Positions 7,087-13,655 of a stretch of DNA of 13,655 bases are shown one piece after another (the first letter of the stretch is position 1; the number at the start of each line of letters is the position of its first letter). The DNA is from an uncultured Clostridia bacterium (GTDB lineage Bacteria > Bacillota > Clostridia > Oscillospirales > Ruminococcaceae), in assembly GCA_947177695.1 (NCBI GenBank), contig CAMWVO010000021.1, positions 1-13,655 of the forward strand. Direction: 5' to 3'. A model generated the notes under the pieces. It saw nothing but the letters and a program-made list of their open reading frames with translations. It had not been told where the DNA came from and made no database searches. The position numbers were made by a program, and so were the translations under genes.

Positions 7087-7989
7087 ATGAAACACTTGCT
7101 CAAAATGCTCGATCTCTCAAAGGAGGAGATCATCGACATTCTCAATCTTGCCGACCAGCTCAAATACGAGCTGAAGCACAGCATTCCCCACCCACACCTC
7201 AAGGGCAGGTCGCTGGGTATGATCTTCCAGAAAGCGTCAACCCGCACAAGGGTATCCTTTGAGACGGGTATGTACCAGCTTGGGGGACACGCGCTGTTCC
7301 TGTCGGCTTCCGACCTCCAGATAGGCAGGGGCGAGCCTGTTCAGGACACCGCCCGCGTGCTTTCCCGCTACCTTGACGGCATCATGATCCGCACCTACAA
7401 GCAGGAGGAAGTGGAGAACCTTGCCGAGTACGGAAGCATTCCCGTTATAAACGGTCTGACGGATTTCAGCCACCCCTGTCAGGTGCTTGCCGACCTTATG
7501 ACTATCCGCGAGTTCAAGGGTCAGTTCGACGACCTTAAAATGTGCTTTATCGGCGACGGAAACAATATGGCTAATTCCCTTATCGTTGGCTGTCTCAAAG
7601 CGGGAATGTCAGTTTCTGCGGCTTGTCCAGAGGGATACCGTCCCGATCCGCAGGTGCTTGAATTTGCAAAGAATTACGACTGCTTCGAGCTGACCGATTC
7701 TCCCATAAAGGCGGCGGAGAACGCAGACGTTCTCATCACCGACGTGTGGGCGTCCATGGGTCAGGAGGGCGAAGCCGAGAAGAGGAAGATCGCCTTTAAG
7801 GGCTATCAGATCAACGATGAGATAATGGCGGCGGCAAAGTCCGATGCTATGGTGCAGCACTGTCTGCCCGCCCACCGCGAGGAGGAGATCACCGAAAAGG
7901 TGTTCGAGGCTCATGCCAACGAGATCTTTGAGGAAGCGGAAAACCGTCTCCACGCACAGAAAGCGGTCATGGTCAAGCTGATGGCATAA
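7087..7989 (+). CDS. argF: Ornithine carbamoyltransferase ArgF
   Basis: Joins ornithine and carbamoyl phosphate to make citrulline, in the cytoplasm as a trimer. All signature motifs are present in the 300 residues: FQKASTRTRVSFE (carbamoyl-phosphate loop, STRTR 51-55), HPCQ (129-132), the ornithine-loop DVWASMGQE beginning at Asp219, and HCLPAHR (258-264, with Cys259). The SMGQE-type loop and HCLP distinguish it from aspartate carbamoyltransferase and fit the ornithine enzyme. AGGAGG at 7073-7078 lies 8 nt before the ATG. It is the last gene of the arginine block, followed 20 bases later by a strong hairpin. An anabolic role is inferred from argJ, argB and argD nearby; no arginine deiminase gene is present to suggest catabolism. 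Confidence 0.97.
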   Translation: MKHLLKMLDLSKEEIIDILNLADQLKYELKHSIPHPHLKGRSLGMIFQKASTRTRVSFETGMYQLGGHALFLSASDLQIGRGEPVQDTARVLSRYLDGIMIRTYKQEEVENLAEYGSIPVINGLTDFSHPCQVLADLMTIREFKGQFDDLKMCFIGDGNNMANSLIVGCLKAGMSVSAACPEGYRPDPQVLEFAKNYDCFELTDSPIKAAENADVLITDVWASMGQEGEAEKRKIAFKGYQINDEIMAAAKSDAMVQHCLPAHREEEITEKVFEAHANEIFEEAENRLHAQKAVMVKLMA

Positions 7990-8009
7990 TATATCCGAAA
8001 ATGATTTAC

Positions 8010-8036
8010 GGTCTCCCGATCATGTGTCGGGAGACC
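8010..8036 (+). terminator. Strong hairpin after argF, probable intrinsic terminator
   Basis: GGTCTCCCGA (8010-8019) pairs perfectly with TCGGGAGACC (8027-8036): a 10-bp GC-rich stem with a 7-nt loop, 20 nt after the argF stop. The trailing sequence TGACTGTTTCTC has only a broken U run, so termination may be incomplete. No other role is apparent. Confidence 0.75.
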
Positions 8037-8316
8037 TGACTGTTTCTCAAAAAAATATTATGAAAAAGAAAATTTTTTTGAGGAATTTTTTCCCTTTTGG
8101 GGCAGGAAATATTTACTTTATTAACAATTTGTATAAAATCTTTGCAGGCTGTCCAAAGTGTATAATCCGACATTTTTTGTTAAAAATATACAAAAATATG
8201 CGCCGTTATATCTAAAAGTTTGGCTGTGCGGAGATTTTTTTGTGATGTTTAGGAAAATTTAATAGAAATATCAATAAAATTTTTACGCTTTGTTCGGGAA
8301 AATTTTTTCTTAATAC
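8037..8316. other. AT-rich non-coding spacer between the arginine and flagellar loci
   Basis: I find no credible gene here. Runs of A and T recur between 8049 and 8098 with centres roughly 10-14 bases apart, which may give intrinsic bending. A TATAAT at 8161-8166 has no good -35 at proper spacing. A 63-codon open frame starting inside the terminator hairpin lacks a ribosome site and is not called. Confidence 0.6.
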
Positions 8317-8345
8317 TTGTTTTTTTTTCGGAAATGTTATATACT
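8317..8345 (+). promoter_or_regulatory. Candidate sigma-A-type promoter for the flagellar operon
   Basis: TTGTTT (8317-8322) and TATACT (8340-8345) are 17 nt apart. The overlapping TGT-TATATA (8335-8343) is an alternative extended -10. The start would lie near 8352, giving a leader of about 70 nt before flgB. I saw no sigma-28 (TAAA-N15-CCGATA-like) site. Moderate support only, since the region is T-rich and chance matches are likely. Confidence 0.4.
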
Positions 8346-8389
8346 AATATTAAATAAGTATGGATAAGTGTTTCTATTTTTAGATTTAA

Positions 8390-8403
8390 GTCGGCTTTCC
8401 GAC
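8390..8403 (+). promoter_or_regulatory. Small hairpin just upstream of the flgB ribosome site
   Basis: GTCGG-CTTT-CCGAC forms a 5-bp stem with a 4-nt loop, ending 3 bases before the Shine-Dalgarno AAAGGA (8407-8412). It could tune flgB translation or be a post-transcriptional target. It does not match a c-di-GMP riboswitch, which needs a much longer aptamer. Confidence 0.3.
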
Positions 8404-8421
8404 GGGAAAGGATTGGTACGT

Positions 8422-8832
8422 ATGGGTCTTTTCGACAGCGTTACTCATAATCTTGCAGAACAGGCGATGGACGCTACATGGTATAAGCAGCGGGTCATTA
8501 GACATAATATTGCCAACAGCGATACGCCGGATTATAAGGCGAAAACCGTGGAGTTCGGCATTATCCTCAAGGAAAAATGCAAGTGCCGCTACCATGACGG
8601 AATAAAGGACGGTTTGTATCATAAGGACGTAAGTCCCTTTGACGAGAACGGACATCTCCGCCTGACGGTGACCACCGGCTATGAGACCGATACAAATCAG
8701 ATACTGGACGGAAACAACGTTGACATGGAAAAGGAACAGTCGGCTCTGGCGGACGCTCAGTATCAGTACGGCGCTCTGACCGATTACCTTAACAACAACT
8801 ACCAGATGATAAGAAAGGCGGTCTCCAAGTAA
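8422..8832 (+). CDS. flgB: Flagellar basal-body rod protein FlgB
   Basis: FlgB is a proximal-rod subunit exported by the flagellar type III apparatus and assembled across the periplasmic/peptidoglycan zone. The 136-residue protein has the rod-protein signature HNIANSDTPDYKAK (residues 28-41) at the N-terminus and the family's LDGNNVDMEKE block followed by a helical C-terminus (YQYGALTDYLNNNYQMIRKAV). I chose ATG 8422 because AAAGGA (8407-8412) lies 9 nt upstream. A GTG at 8368 would add 18 unrelated residues with no ribosome site and would swallow the leader hairpin. It is the first gene of the flagellar operon and ends 47 bases before flgC. A Cys pair (KCKC) in the variable middle is unusual for a secreted rod protein; its meaning is unknown. 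Confidence 0.93.
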   Translation: MGLFDSVTHNLAEQAMDATWYKQRVIRHNIANSDTPDYKAKTVEFGIILKEKCKCRYHDGIKDGLYHKDVSPFDENGHLRLTVTTGYETDTNQILDGNNVDMEKEQSALADAQYQYGALTDYLNNNYQMIRKAVSK

Positions 8833-8879
8833 CCGGAGAATACGCAGGGGCGATTTTAATTTGAAAGGACGGTTCGGCT

Positions 8880-9380
8880 ATGGCTTTTATAAGCTCGCTT
8901 GATATAAGCACATCGGCGCTTTCCGCGCAGAGACTGCGGTCTGACATCATTCTGCAGAATATTGCAAATCAGAATACCTACAATACCTCCCCCGACGGCG
9001 ATCCCTACTGCCGTCAGCTGGTTATTGTTTCGGAAAAGAAAAAATTCAGCGACGTGCTGGATCAGTACACGAGAATGTCCGAAAACAACACGGGAGTAAA
9101 ATACAGCAGAGGCGTTTACTATCTGGGACATCAGAACCGCTTCAAGTACGCGGGCGTTACAGTGGTGGACGTTGTTGACGACGACGCTCCCTTCGTTCCC
9201 GTTTACGATCCCGACAACCCCCTTGCGGACGAGGACGGCTACATCTACAAGAGCAACGTGGACAATTCCAAGGAGCAGATGGATCTGATGGCGACCCAGC
9301 GTTCCTACGAGGCGAACATTTCAGCCTATAAGGCTGTAAAGGCTATGCTGACAAAGGCAATGTCCCTTAACGGCAGGTAA
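8880..9380 (+). CDS. flgC: Flagellar basal-body rod protein FlgC
   Basis: A proximal-rod subunit that assembles with FlgB, FlgF and FlgG. The N-terminus (MAFISSLDISTSALSAQRLRSD, ILQNIANQNT) and the C-terminus (YIYKSNVDNSKEQMDLM, QRSYEANISAYKAVKAML) match the FlgC pattern: Asn-Ile-Ala-Asn helix, then PNV-like and RxYEAN segments that form the rod coiled coil. YDPDNPLADEDGY is the typical FlgC central segment. At 166 residues it is longer than common FlgC proteins (about 135-150); the extra length falls around residues 52-85, between the N-terminal helix region and the beta domain. AAAGGA at 8864-8869 precedes the ATG by 10 nt. It sits between flgB and fliE. Confidence 0.94.
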   Translation: MAFISSLDISTSALSAQRLRSDIILQNIANQNTYNTSPDGDPYCRQLVIVSEKKKFSDVLDQYTRMSENNTGVKYSRGVYYLGHQNRFKYAGVTVVDVVDDDAPFVPVYDPDNPLADEDGYIYKSNVDNSKEQMDLMATQRSYEANISAYKAVKAMLTKAMSLNGR

Positions 9381-9409
9381 AGCTACATAAAATAAAGGAG
9401 TTCTTACAT

Positions 9410-9718
9410 ATGTTTATAGTACCTATCAGCAGTTCAATGAGACCGATCGAGTCTCTTTTTGAAGACGACACCGCCGCAGGCGTTCAGGATCAGAACAAGC
9501 CCCAGTTCTCCGACGTTTTCAAGGAGGTATTCTCCGAGATGCAGGAGACCCAGAGGGTGGTTCAGGAGGATTCCCTCCGTCTTGCCATGGGCGAGATCGA
9601 CGATCTGCATACCATCTACAACAACATGACCAAGGCTTCCGTTGCGGTGGATACGTTTGTTGCGGTCAAGGACGCGGTAGTTAACGCTTACGACAGGATC
9701 ATCCAGATGTCGATGTAA
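9410..9718 (+). CDS. fliE: Flagellar hook-basal body protein FliE
   Basis: FliE joins the MS ring to the proximal rod and is among the first exported rod substrates. The 102-residue length is typical. The C-terminal two-thirds carries the family pattern: FSDVFKEVFSEMQETQ, a helix ending in GEIDDLHTIYNNMTKASVAVDTFVAVKDAVVNAYDRIIQMSM, matching the usual G-x-x-DLH-x-V-x-x-A-x-x-KA ... VRDKVxxAYxEIMxM-like ending. The first 30 residues are variable and polar. AAAGGAG at 9394-9400 precedes the ATG by 9 nt. The gene follows flgC by 29 bases and precedes fliF by 72 bases; that gap contains GC-rich inverted repeats. Confidence 0.93.
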   Translation: MFIVPISSSMRPIESLFEDDTAAGVQDQNKPQFSDVFKEVFSEMQETQRVVQEDSLRLAMGEIDDLHTIYNNMTKASVAVDTFVAVKDAVVNAYDRIIQMSM

Positions 9719-9732
9719 TCTTACAGCCGACG

Positions 9733-9756
9733 CGGTCCGGCATCCGGAATGGACCG
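9733..9756 (+). promoter_or_regulatory. GC-rich competing inverted repeats between fliE and fliF
   Basis: CGGTCC (9733-9738) pairs with GGACCG (9751-9756). Inside, TCCGG-CAT-CCGGA (9736-9748) forms a second hairpin that excludes the first. There is no U-run, so this is not a standard terminator. It ends 14 bases before the fliF ribosome site (9771-9779), so an mRNA-structure or processing role is possible. Confidence 0.35.
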
Positions 9757-9790
9757 GCGAGTATTACGATAAGGAAGGAAAATTCGGACA

Positions 9791-11413
9791 ATGGCGATGA
9801 AAGATCAGGCTGAAAAGCTTGTAAAGTCTTTTACCCAGTTCTGGGAGGCACAGGATAAAAAGAGACGGTTCGCTTATGTGGCGATCATAATCTGCATTAT
9901 CTTGGCTGCGGTTATTATAACGGCGATCCTTAACAAGAAGGATTACGTCGTCCTCTATGAGGGACTTGAAACTCAGGAGGCTTCCGAAATGGTCTCCCTC
10001 ATCGAGGGAATGGGCTATGAGGCAAGGCTCTCAAACGGCAATATTGCCGTTCTTAAAGGTACGGAAAATACGATCGCTATACAGCTTGCGCAGCAGGAGT
10101 ACCCCAAAAGCGGCAAGAATTATAACAAGGTCACGACAAATTCGGGTATGTTCAAAACCGAACGGGAGCAGAAGCTCAATGAACGTATAGATATACAGGA
10201 CAGACTTGGCGCGATCATCTCGTCTATGGAGTGCATACGCAGCGCTGATGTTACCCTGACCGATCCCGAACTGCAGGACGTGGTGGTTCCGTCGCTGAGG
10301 CAGCCGCCTACAGCAGCGGTATACGTTAATCTGGACGGTGTCGAGAGGCTTACCAATAAGCAGATCATCGGTATTACCCACATTGTAAAGCTGAGCTGGC
10401 CGGGTCTTACCGACGAGAATATCATGATCGTGGACGGAAACGGCATACCTCAGATAGCAAACGCTCTGGACGACTATGATCTTGTGCTTGAGGAGACCCG
10501 CAGACTGGCGTTCAAGACAAATCTTGAAAATACGATCAAAAATAAAATACTGGATCTGATGGTTCCGATTTATGGCGAGGACGGCGTTTCCGTTGCGGTA
10601 AATATGGTTCTCGACTTTGACCCCAAGGTAACGGAAACAGTTGACTACAGACCCGAGGACAACACGAATACGGGCGTTCTCCAGCATGCGGACGCGTCAA
10701 ACGCTTCGGGCGGTGCTACCGTTGACGGCGGCATAGTAGGTCTGGAGGGAAATGCGGACGACACATATCCTACCGGCGATACGAACGGCAACGGCTTATG
10801 GAACGAGGAATCGGTCTCCAATACATATCTTGTGGATACCTATAAGGAGCAGGTGGAGAAAGCGGGTTACGACATAGAGGGTCTTTCCATTTCCGTAGTT
10901 GTTTACCGCGATTACCTTTCCGAGCCTGAAAAGCTCGATCTGGTAAGGCTTGTGGGCAACGCGGGTACGGTAAATCCCGAGGTTCTTGAGGACGTTGTTA
11001 CAGTTACAAACTTCTCGAGATGGGATGCGATCGGTCCCGAACTCGATATCGAACCCAAATTCCTGTTCGGTCTTACCTTCAATCAGCTCATTCTTGTGGG
11101 CGCTATCGTGCTTATACTTATTCTTGTTATACTTATCATCATGGCTGTTCTTTCAAGCAACGCAAAGAAAAAGAGAAAGGCTTTCGAGAAACAGATCATC
11201 GAGACCAGCGGTCTGGTCACGGACGGCGGCGAGCCTGTGGATACGTTCACATTCAGCGAAGCGGGCGAGCCTGTGGAAGTTCCAAGCCTTACGGACGACC
11301 AGATCGAGACCAAGGAAGTCGTTATCAGAAGAGAGATCAGCGATTTCGCCAAGTACAGCCCCGAGATTGTTGCTCAGCTGCTTAAAAACTGGATGAAAGA
11401 GGAGGATGACTGA
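9791..11413 (+). CDS. fliF: Flagellar MS-ring protein FliF
   Basis: FliF builds the MS ring in the cytoplasmic membrane, the base on which the rod, C-ring and export gate assemble. It has 540 residues, typical for Firmicutes. Membrane helix 1 lies at about 27-47 (FAYVAIIICIILAAVIITAIL). Ring-building domains follow, including the YEGLETQEASEMVSLIEGMGYEA and PKSGKNY region. An acidic, Gly/Asn-rich stretch around 282-340 is probably the variable loop. Helix 2 lies at about 433-455. The cytoplasmic tail ends with FAKYSPEIVAQLLKNWMKEEDD (519-540), the FliG-binding motif. AAGGAAGGA at 9771-9779 precedes the ATG by 11 nt; a second ATG at 9797 is further away and less likely. The TGA overlaps the fliG ATG by one base (TGATG), so the two partners are coupled. 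Confidence 0.96.
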   Translation: MAMKDQAEKLVKSFTQFWEAQDKKRRFAYVAIIICIILAAVIITAILNKKDYVVLYEGLETQEASEMVSLIEGMGYEARLSNGNIAVLKGTENTIAIQLAQQEYPKSGKNYNKVTTNSGMFKTEREQKLNERIDIQDRLGAIISSMECIRSADVTLTDPELQDVVVPSLRQPPTAAVYVNLDGVERLTNKQIIGITHIVKLSWPGLTDENIMIVDGNGIPQIANALDDYDLVLEETRRLAFKTNLENTIKNKILDLMVPIYGEDGVSVAVNMVLDFDPKVTETVDYRPEDNTNTGVLQHADASNASGGATVDGGIVGLEGNADDTYPTGDTNGNGLWNEESVSNTYLVDTYKEQVEKAGYDIEGLSISVVVYRDYLSEPEKLDLVRLVGNAGTVNPEVLEDVVTVTNFSRWDAIGPELDIEPKFLFGLTFNQLILVGAIVLILILVILIIMAVLSSNAKKKRKAFEKQIIETSGLVTDGGEPVDTFTFSEAGEPVEVPSLTDDQIETKEVVIRREISDFAKYSPEIVAQLLKNWMKEEDD

Positions 11414-12423
11414 TGTCTGATGTTGAAGAGCTTACCTATTTGCAGAAGGCTGCGGTCGTTATAACCTCGATAGGTGCAGAAAATGCGGCGGGCGTTTACA
11501 AAAGGCTGAACGACGAAGAGGTTGAAAAGCTTACGTTTGAAGTTTCCAGTCTGCCCTATATGGACATTGCCGCGGTGGACGAGGTGCTGAACGAATTCTA
11601 TGAGCTTTGCCTGACCCAGAAGGTCATCACCGAGGGCGGCATAGACTACGCACGCTCCGTTCTGGAAAAGGCTTACGGTCCCGAAATGGCGCAGAGGCTC
11701 ATGGACAAGGTTTCCAAATCCATGCAGACAAAGGCGTTCGAGTTTGTCAGAAAATCGGACTACAAGAACCTGCTTGCTATCATTCAGAACGAGCACCCTC
11801 AGACTATCGCTCTGGTGCTTTCATATGTAAATTCAGACCAGGCTTCGCTGGTTCTCCAGGAGCTTCCCAAGGAGAAGCGCGTGGAGGTAGTAGAGAGAAT
11901 TGCCAAGATGGAATCCGCTTCGCCGGAAACTATCAAGGCTATCGAATCCACGCTGGAGAGAAAGTTTGCGGCGGTTGTTTCCATGGACCTTACAGAGGTC
12001 GGCGGTATCAACTACGTGGCGGACGTCCTCAACAAGGTGGATCGCGGTACGGAGAAGTACATATTCGACGAGCTGTCCGCGAGAGATCCCGCTCTGGTAG
12101 ACGAGATCAAAAAGAAGATGTTCGTATTCGAGGATATTCTTTCACTGGACTCCATGTCTATTCAGCGTTTCATCAGAGACGTGGAAACAAAGGATCTTGC
12201 GGTGGCTATCAAGGGCTCCAATGCAGAGGTTGCGGCTACGCTTTACGCGAATATGCCCCAGAGAATGCAGGAGTCCATACAGCAGGAGATCGAATACCTG
12301 CATAACGTTCGTATGCGTGATGTTGACGAGGCTCAGCAGAGGATCGTGGGTATCATCAGGCATCTGGAAGAAGAAGGCGAGCTTGTAATCGGCAAGGGCG
12401 GAGAGGACGAGATAATTGCTTAA
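11413..12423 (+). CDS. fliG: Flagellar motor switch protein FliG
   Basis: FliG is the rotor protein that meets the stator to make torque and, with FliM and FliN/FliY, switches rotation. Its N-terminal domain binds the FliF tail. The 336 residues are normal. Visible landmarks are the N-terminal domain with LTYLQKAAVVITSIGAENA, the middle-domain EHPQ motif (127-130) in NEHPQTIALVLSYV, and the C-terminal torque domain with MFVFEDILSLDSMSIQRFIRDV and charged residues matching the stator-facing helix. The protein ends in a short tail (GKGGEDEIIA). AGGAGG at 11400-11405 is 7 nt before the ATG, inside fliF. The last codons overlap the proposed TTG start of fliH by 8 bases. Confidence 0.97.
   Translation: MSDVEELTYLQKAAVVITSIGAENAAGVYKRLNDEEVEKLTFEVSSLPYMDIAAVDEVLNEFYELCLTQKVITEGGIDYARSVLEKAYGPEMAQRLMDKVSKSMQTKAFEFVRKSDYKNLLAIIQNEHPQTIALVLSYVNSDQASLVLQELPKEKRVEVVERIAKMESASPETIKAIESTLERKFAAVVSMDLTEVGGINYVADVLNKVDRGTEKYIFDELSARDPALVDEIKKKMFVFEDILSLDSMSIQRFIRDVETKDLAVAIKGSNAEVAATLYANMPQRMQESIQQEIEYLHNVRMRDVDEAQQRIVGIIRHLEEEGELVIGKGGEDEIIA
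12401..12407 (+). promoter_or_regulatory. Ribosome binding site for fliH inside the fliG 3' end
   Basis: GAGAGGA lies 8 nt before a TTG at 12416-12418. The fliH frame has a TAA at 12413-12415, so this TTG is the first codon available. The next in-frame candidates (GTG 12467, GTG 12497, ATG 12503) have no comparable site. Confidence 0.7.
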
Positions 12424-13655
12424 AATCGTTAAGGGCTACGGCTATGGCTATGCTCCCGCCTATAGTGTGGGCGAGCCGGTAAAAATTGATAATACGGTGT
12501 ATATGCCGGGCGAGGACGAGGAAACGGGTGAGTTCATTTCCGCGGAGGAGCAGCGCAGACGCGCCGAGGAGGAAAGAGCCGAGGAGGAACGCCGCTTCAA
12601 TGAGGCGGTGGACTCAAAGGTTTCTCAGATACTTGCGGAGCGCTCCGCAGCTTTGGAGCAGGAGCGCGCTCAGATACTGGAGCAGGGCAGAAACGAAGCG
12701 GCGAATATTTCCGCGAAAGCAAAAGCGGATACCATGGCTATCATGGAAAAAGCCAAAAGGGAATGCGCTATGCTCAAGGAACAGGCAAAAAAAGAGGGTC
12801 ACGACGAAGGCTTTGCTCAGGGCAGAGAAGAGTCGCTTGAAAAATACAGCAAGTACATCGACGCTGCGGGCAGACTGCTTTCGGAGATAAATTCCCGAAA
12901 GGAAGCTTACTACATCTCTGCCGAGGAGGAAATGCGGAATACTGTTTTCGAGCTTGTGAACAAAATAGTCCGCACTGAGCTGAGGACTAATCCGCAGGTC
13001 ATTGAGGGCATTATCGCCGAGGCGGCTAAGAATTTCCGCAATTCCGACTATATAAAGATAACTCTTGCCGAGGACGGCATTACAGAAAGATTCAAGACCG
13101 ACGAGAAGCTTATAAAGGATATTATTCCTTTTATTCCCGAGGTCGAGATCGAGTTCGACGAGGACGCCGAAGAGGGCACCGTTATCGAAGACAACGGCTC
13201 CGAGATAGTGGACGCGGGCGTTCCCACGCAGCTTGAATTTCTCAAGGAGATACTCAGGACGACCCGCGGCGAAAGCGACGGATCGGAGGTAGCGGAGGCT
13301 TCTTTTGACATAGCTTCGGACGCTGTTCCCGCCGAAAGTCTCAGGGAATCCGCCGAGGCGGCAGAAATTGCGGAAGCGGCAAAAAACGCTGAAACAGCGA
13401 AAGCTGCCGAACCGACAGAAACTGCCGAAGCGCCGACAAACGCCGAACCGGCGAAAAACGACGAATTTTTGCAGGAGGAGCTTCCCGAACAGGAAAGCTT
13501 TGCCGACGTGATGGCTGACGTTATGGCAGGCGGAGCGGCAAAGGCTGCGGAGGAAGAACCTCAGCTGACTGAGGACGAAGCTGCGGCTCTGATGGCTGAG
13601 CTTATGGCGGAAGCGGCTGCGAAAGCAGCAGACGCGGAGACGGCTGATACCGAAC
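12416..13655 (+). CDS. fliH: Flagellar assembly protein FliH with long Ala/Glu-rich C-terminal tail (partial, runs off right edge)
   Basis: FliH holds and regulates the export ATPase FliI and links it to the C-ring. At least 413 residues lie in the window and the frame is still open. The N-terminus is aromatic (KIVKGYGYGYAPAY). A Glu/Arg-rich coiled coil follows (about 43-120), then the FliH glycine motif EGHDEGFAQGREE with Gly128, Gly132 and Gly136 in GxxxG spacing. The FliI-binding-type domain (about 165-265) and TQLEFLKEILRTTRG close the usual FliH length near residue 285. From residue 286 on there is a low-complexity tail of at least 128 residues, rich in Ala, Glu, Thr and Pro, with the paired motif MADVMAGGAAKAAEEE / MAELMAEAAAKAADAE. 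The TTG start overlaps fliG by 8 bases. FliH identity is supported by motif and position after fliG; the tail is unusual and unexplained. Confidence 0.88.
   Translation, partial: MLKIVKGYGYGYAPAYSVGEPVKIDNTVYMPGEDEETGEFISAEEQRRRAEEERAEEERRFNEAVDSKVSQILAERSAALEQERAQILEQGRNEAANISAKAKADTMAIMEKAKRECAMLKEQAKKEGHDEGFAQGREESLEKYSKYIDAAGRLLSEINSRKEAYYISAEEEMRNTVFELVNKIVRTELRTNPQVIEGIIAEAAKNFRNSDYIKITLAEDGITERFKTDEKLIKDIIPFIPEVEIEFDEDAEEGTVIEDNGSEIVDAGVPTQLEFLKEILRTTRGESDGSEVAEASFDIASDAVPAESLRESAEAAEIAEAAKNAETAKAAEPTETAEAPTNAEPAKNDEFLQEELPEQESFADVMADVMAGGAAKAAEEEPQLTEDEAAALMAELMAEAAAKAADAETADTE

Noticed and set aside
8024..8215. 63-codon + strand open frame after argF
   Set aside because: It starts inside the terminator hairpin, has no ribosome site at its first or second ATG, and is Lys/Phe/Ile-rich as expected for random AT-rich DNA.
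8213..8235. Possible sigma-28 (FliA) promoter, TAAA ... GCGGAGAT
   Set aside because: The gap is about 11 bases, not ~15, and the -10 half does not match GCCGATAA well.
8346..8421. c-di-GMP riboswitch in the flgB leader, as in some clostridia
   Set aside because: Only a 5-bp hairpin is present; the leader is too short and lacks the conserved aptamer helices.
1..13655. CRISPR arrays, tRNA/rRNA genes, insertion sequences or transposases
   Set aside because: I saw no regularly spaced repeats, no tRNA-like cloverleaf, and no transposase or integrase motif on either strand.

Overview
The window holds two chromosomal loci, all read on the + strand. The left ~8 kb is an arginine biosynthesis cluster: argJ, argB, argD and argF, with several non-arginine genes between them. 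The right ~5.2 kb is the start of a flagellar basal-body operon: flgB, flgC, fliE, fliF, fliG and a fliH that runs off the right edge. The organism is most likely an anaerobic Firmicute of the Clostridia, probably Ruminococcus/Oscillospiraceae-like. This rests on strong AGGAGG-type ribosome sites, short intergenic gaps, the flgBC-fliEFGH order usual in Firmicutes, and protein style. It is an inference, since no marker gene is present.

Layout: 14-508 is a small two-helix membrane protein of unknown function. 554-1816 is argJ, 1856-2182 an unknown 108-aa ORF, and 2223-3107 argB. 3129-4574 is an integral-membrane protein fused to a lipase domain, and 4623-5072 a DUF3592-like membrane protein. 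A near-consensus promoter at 5092-5120 opens the second half: argD (5153-6319), a translationally coupled alpha/beta-hydrolase-fold protein that has lost its catalytic Ser and His (6316-7056), and argF (7087-7989). A perfect 10-bp hairpin at 8010-8036 closes the cluster. A 432-bp AT-rich intergenic region with a candidate promoter (8317-8345) leads into flgB (8422).

Function: ArgJ (acetyl recycling), ArgB, ArgD and ArgF supply four of the steps from glutamate to citrulline. ArgC, which acts between ArgB and ArgD, is not in the window and may lie upstream; argG and argH are also absent. ArgB has the N-terminal extension typical of arginine-inhibited kinases, so feedback control at that step is likely. 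The flagellar genes encode the proximal rod (FlgB, FlgC), the MS-ring/rod adaptor (FliE), the MS ring (FliF), the rotor/switch protein (FliG) and the export-ATPase regulator (FliH). fliF/fliG and fliG/fliH overlap and are probably translationally coupled.

Most of the window is ordinary metabolism and motility. The parts that deserve attention are the catalytically dead hydrolase between argD and argF, the 6-TM lipase fusion inside the arginine cluster, and the long Ala/Glu-rich C-terminal tail on FliH together with its TTG start.
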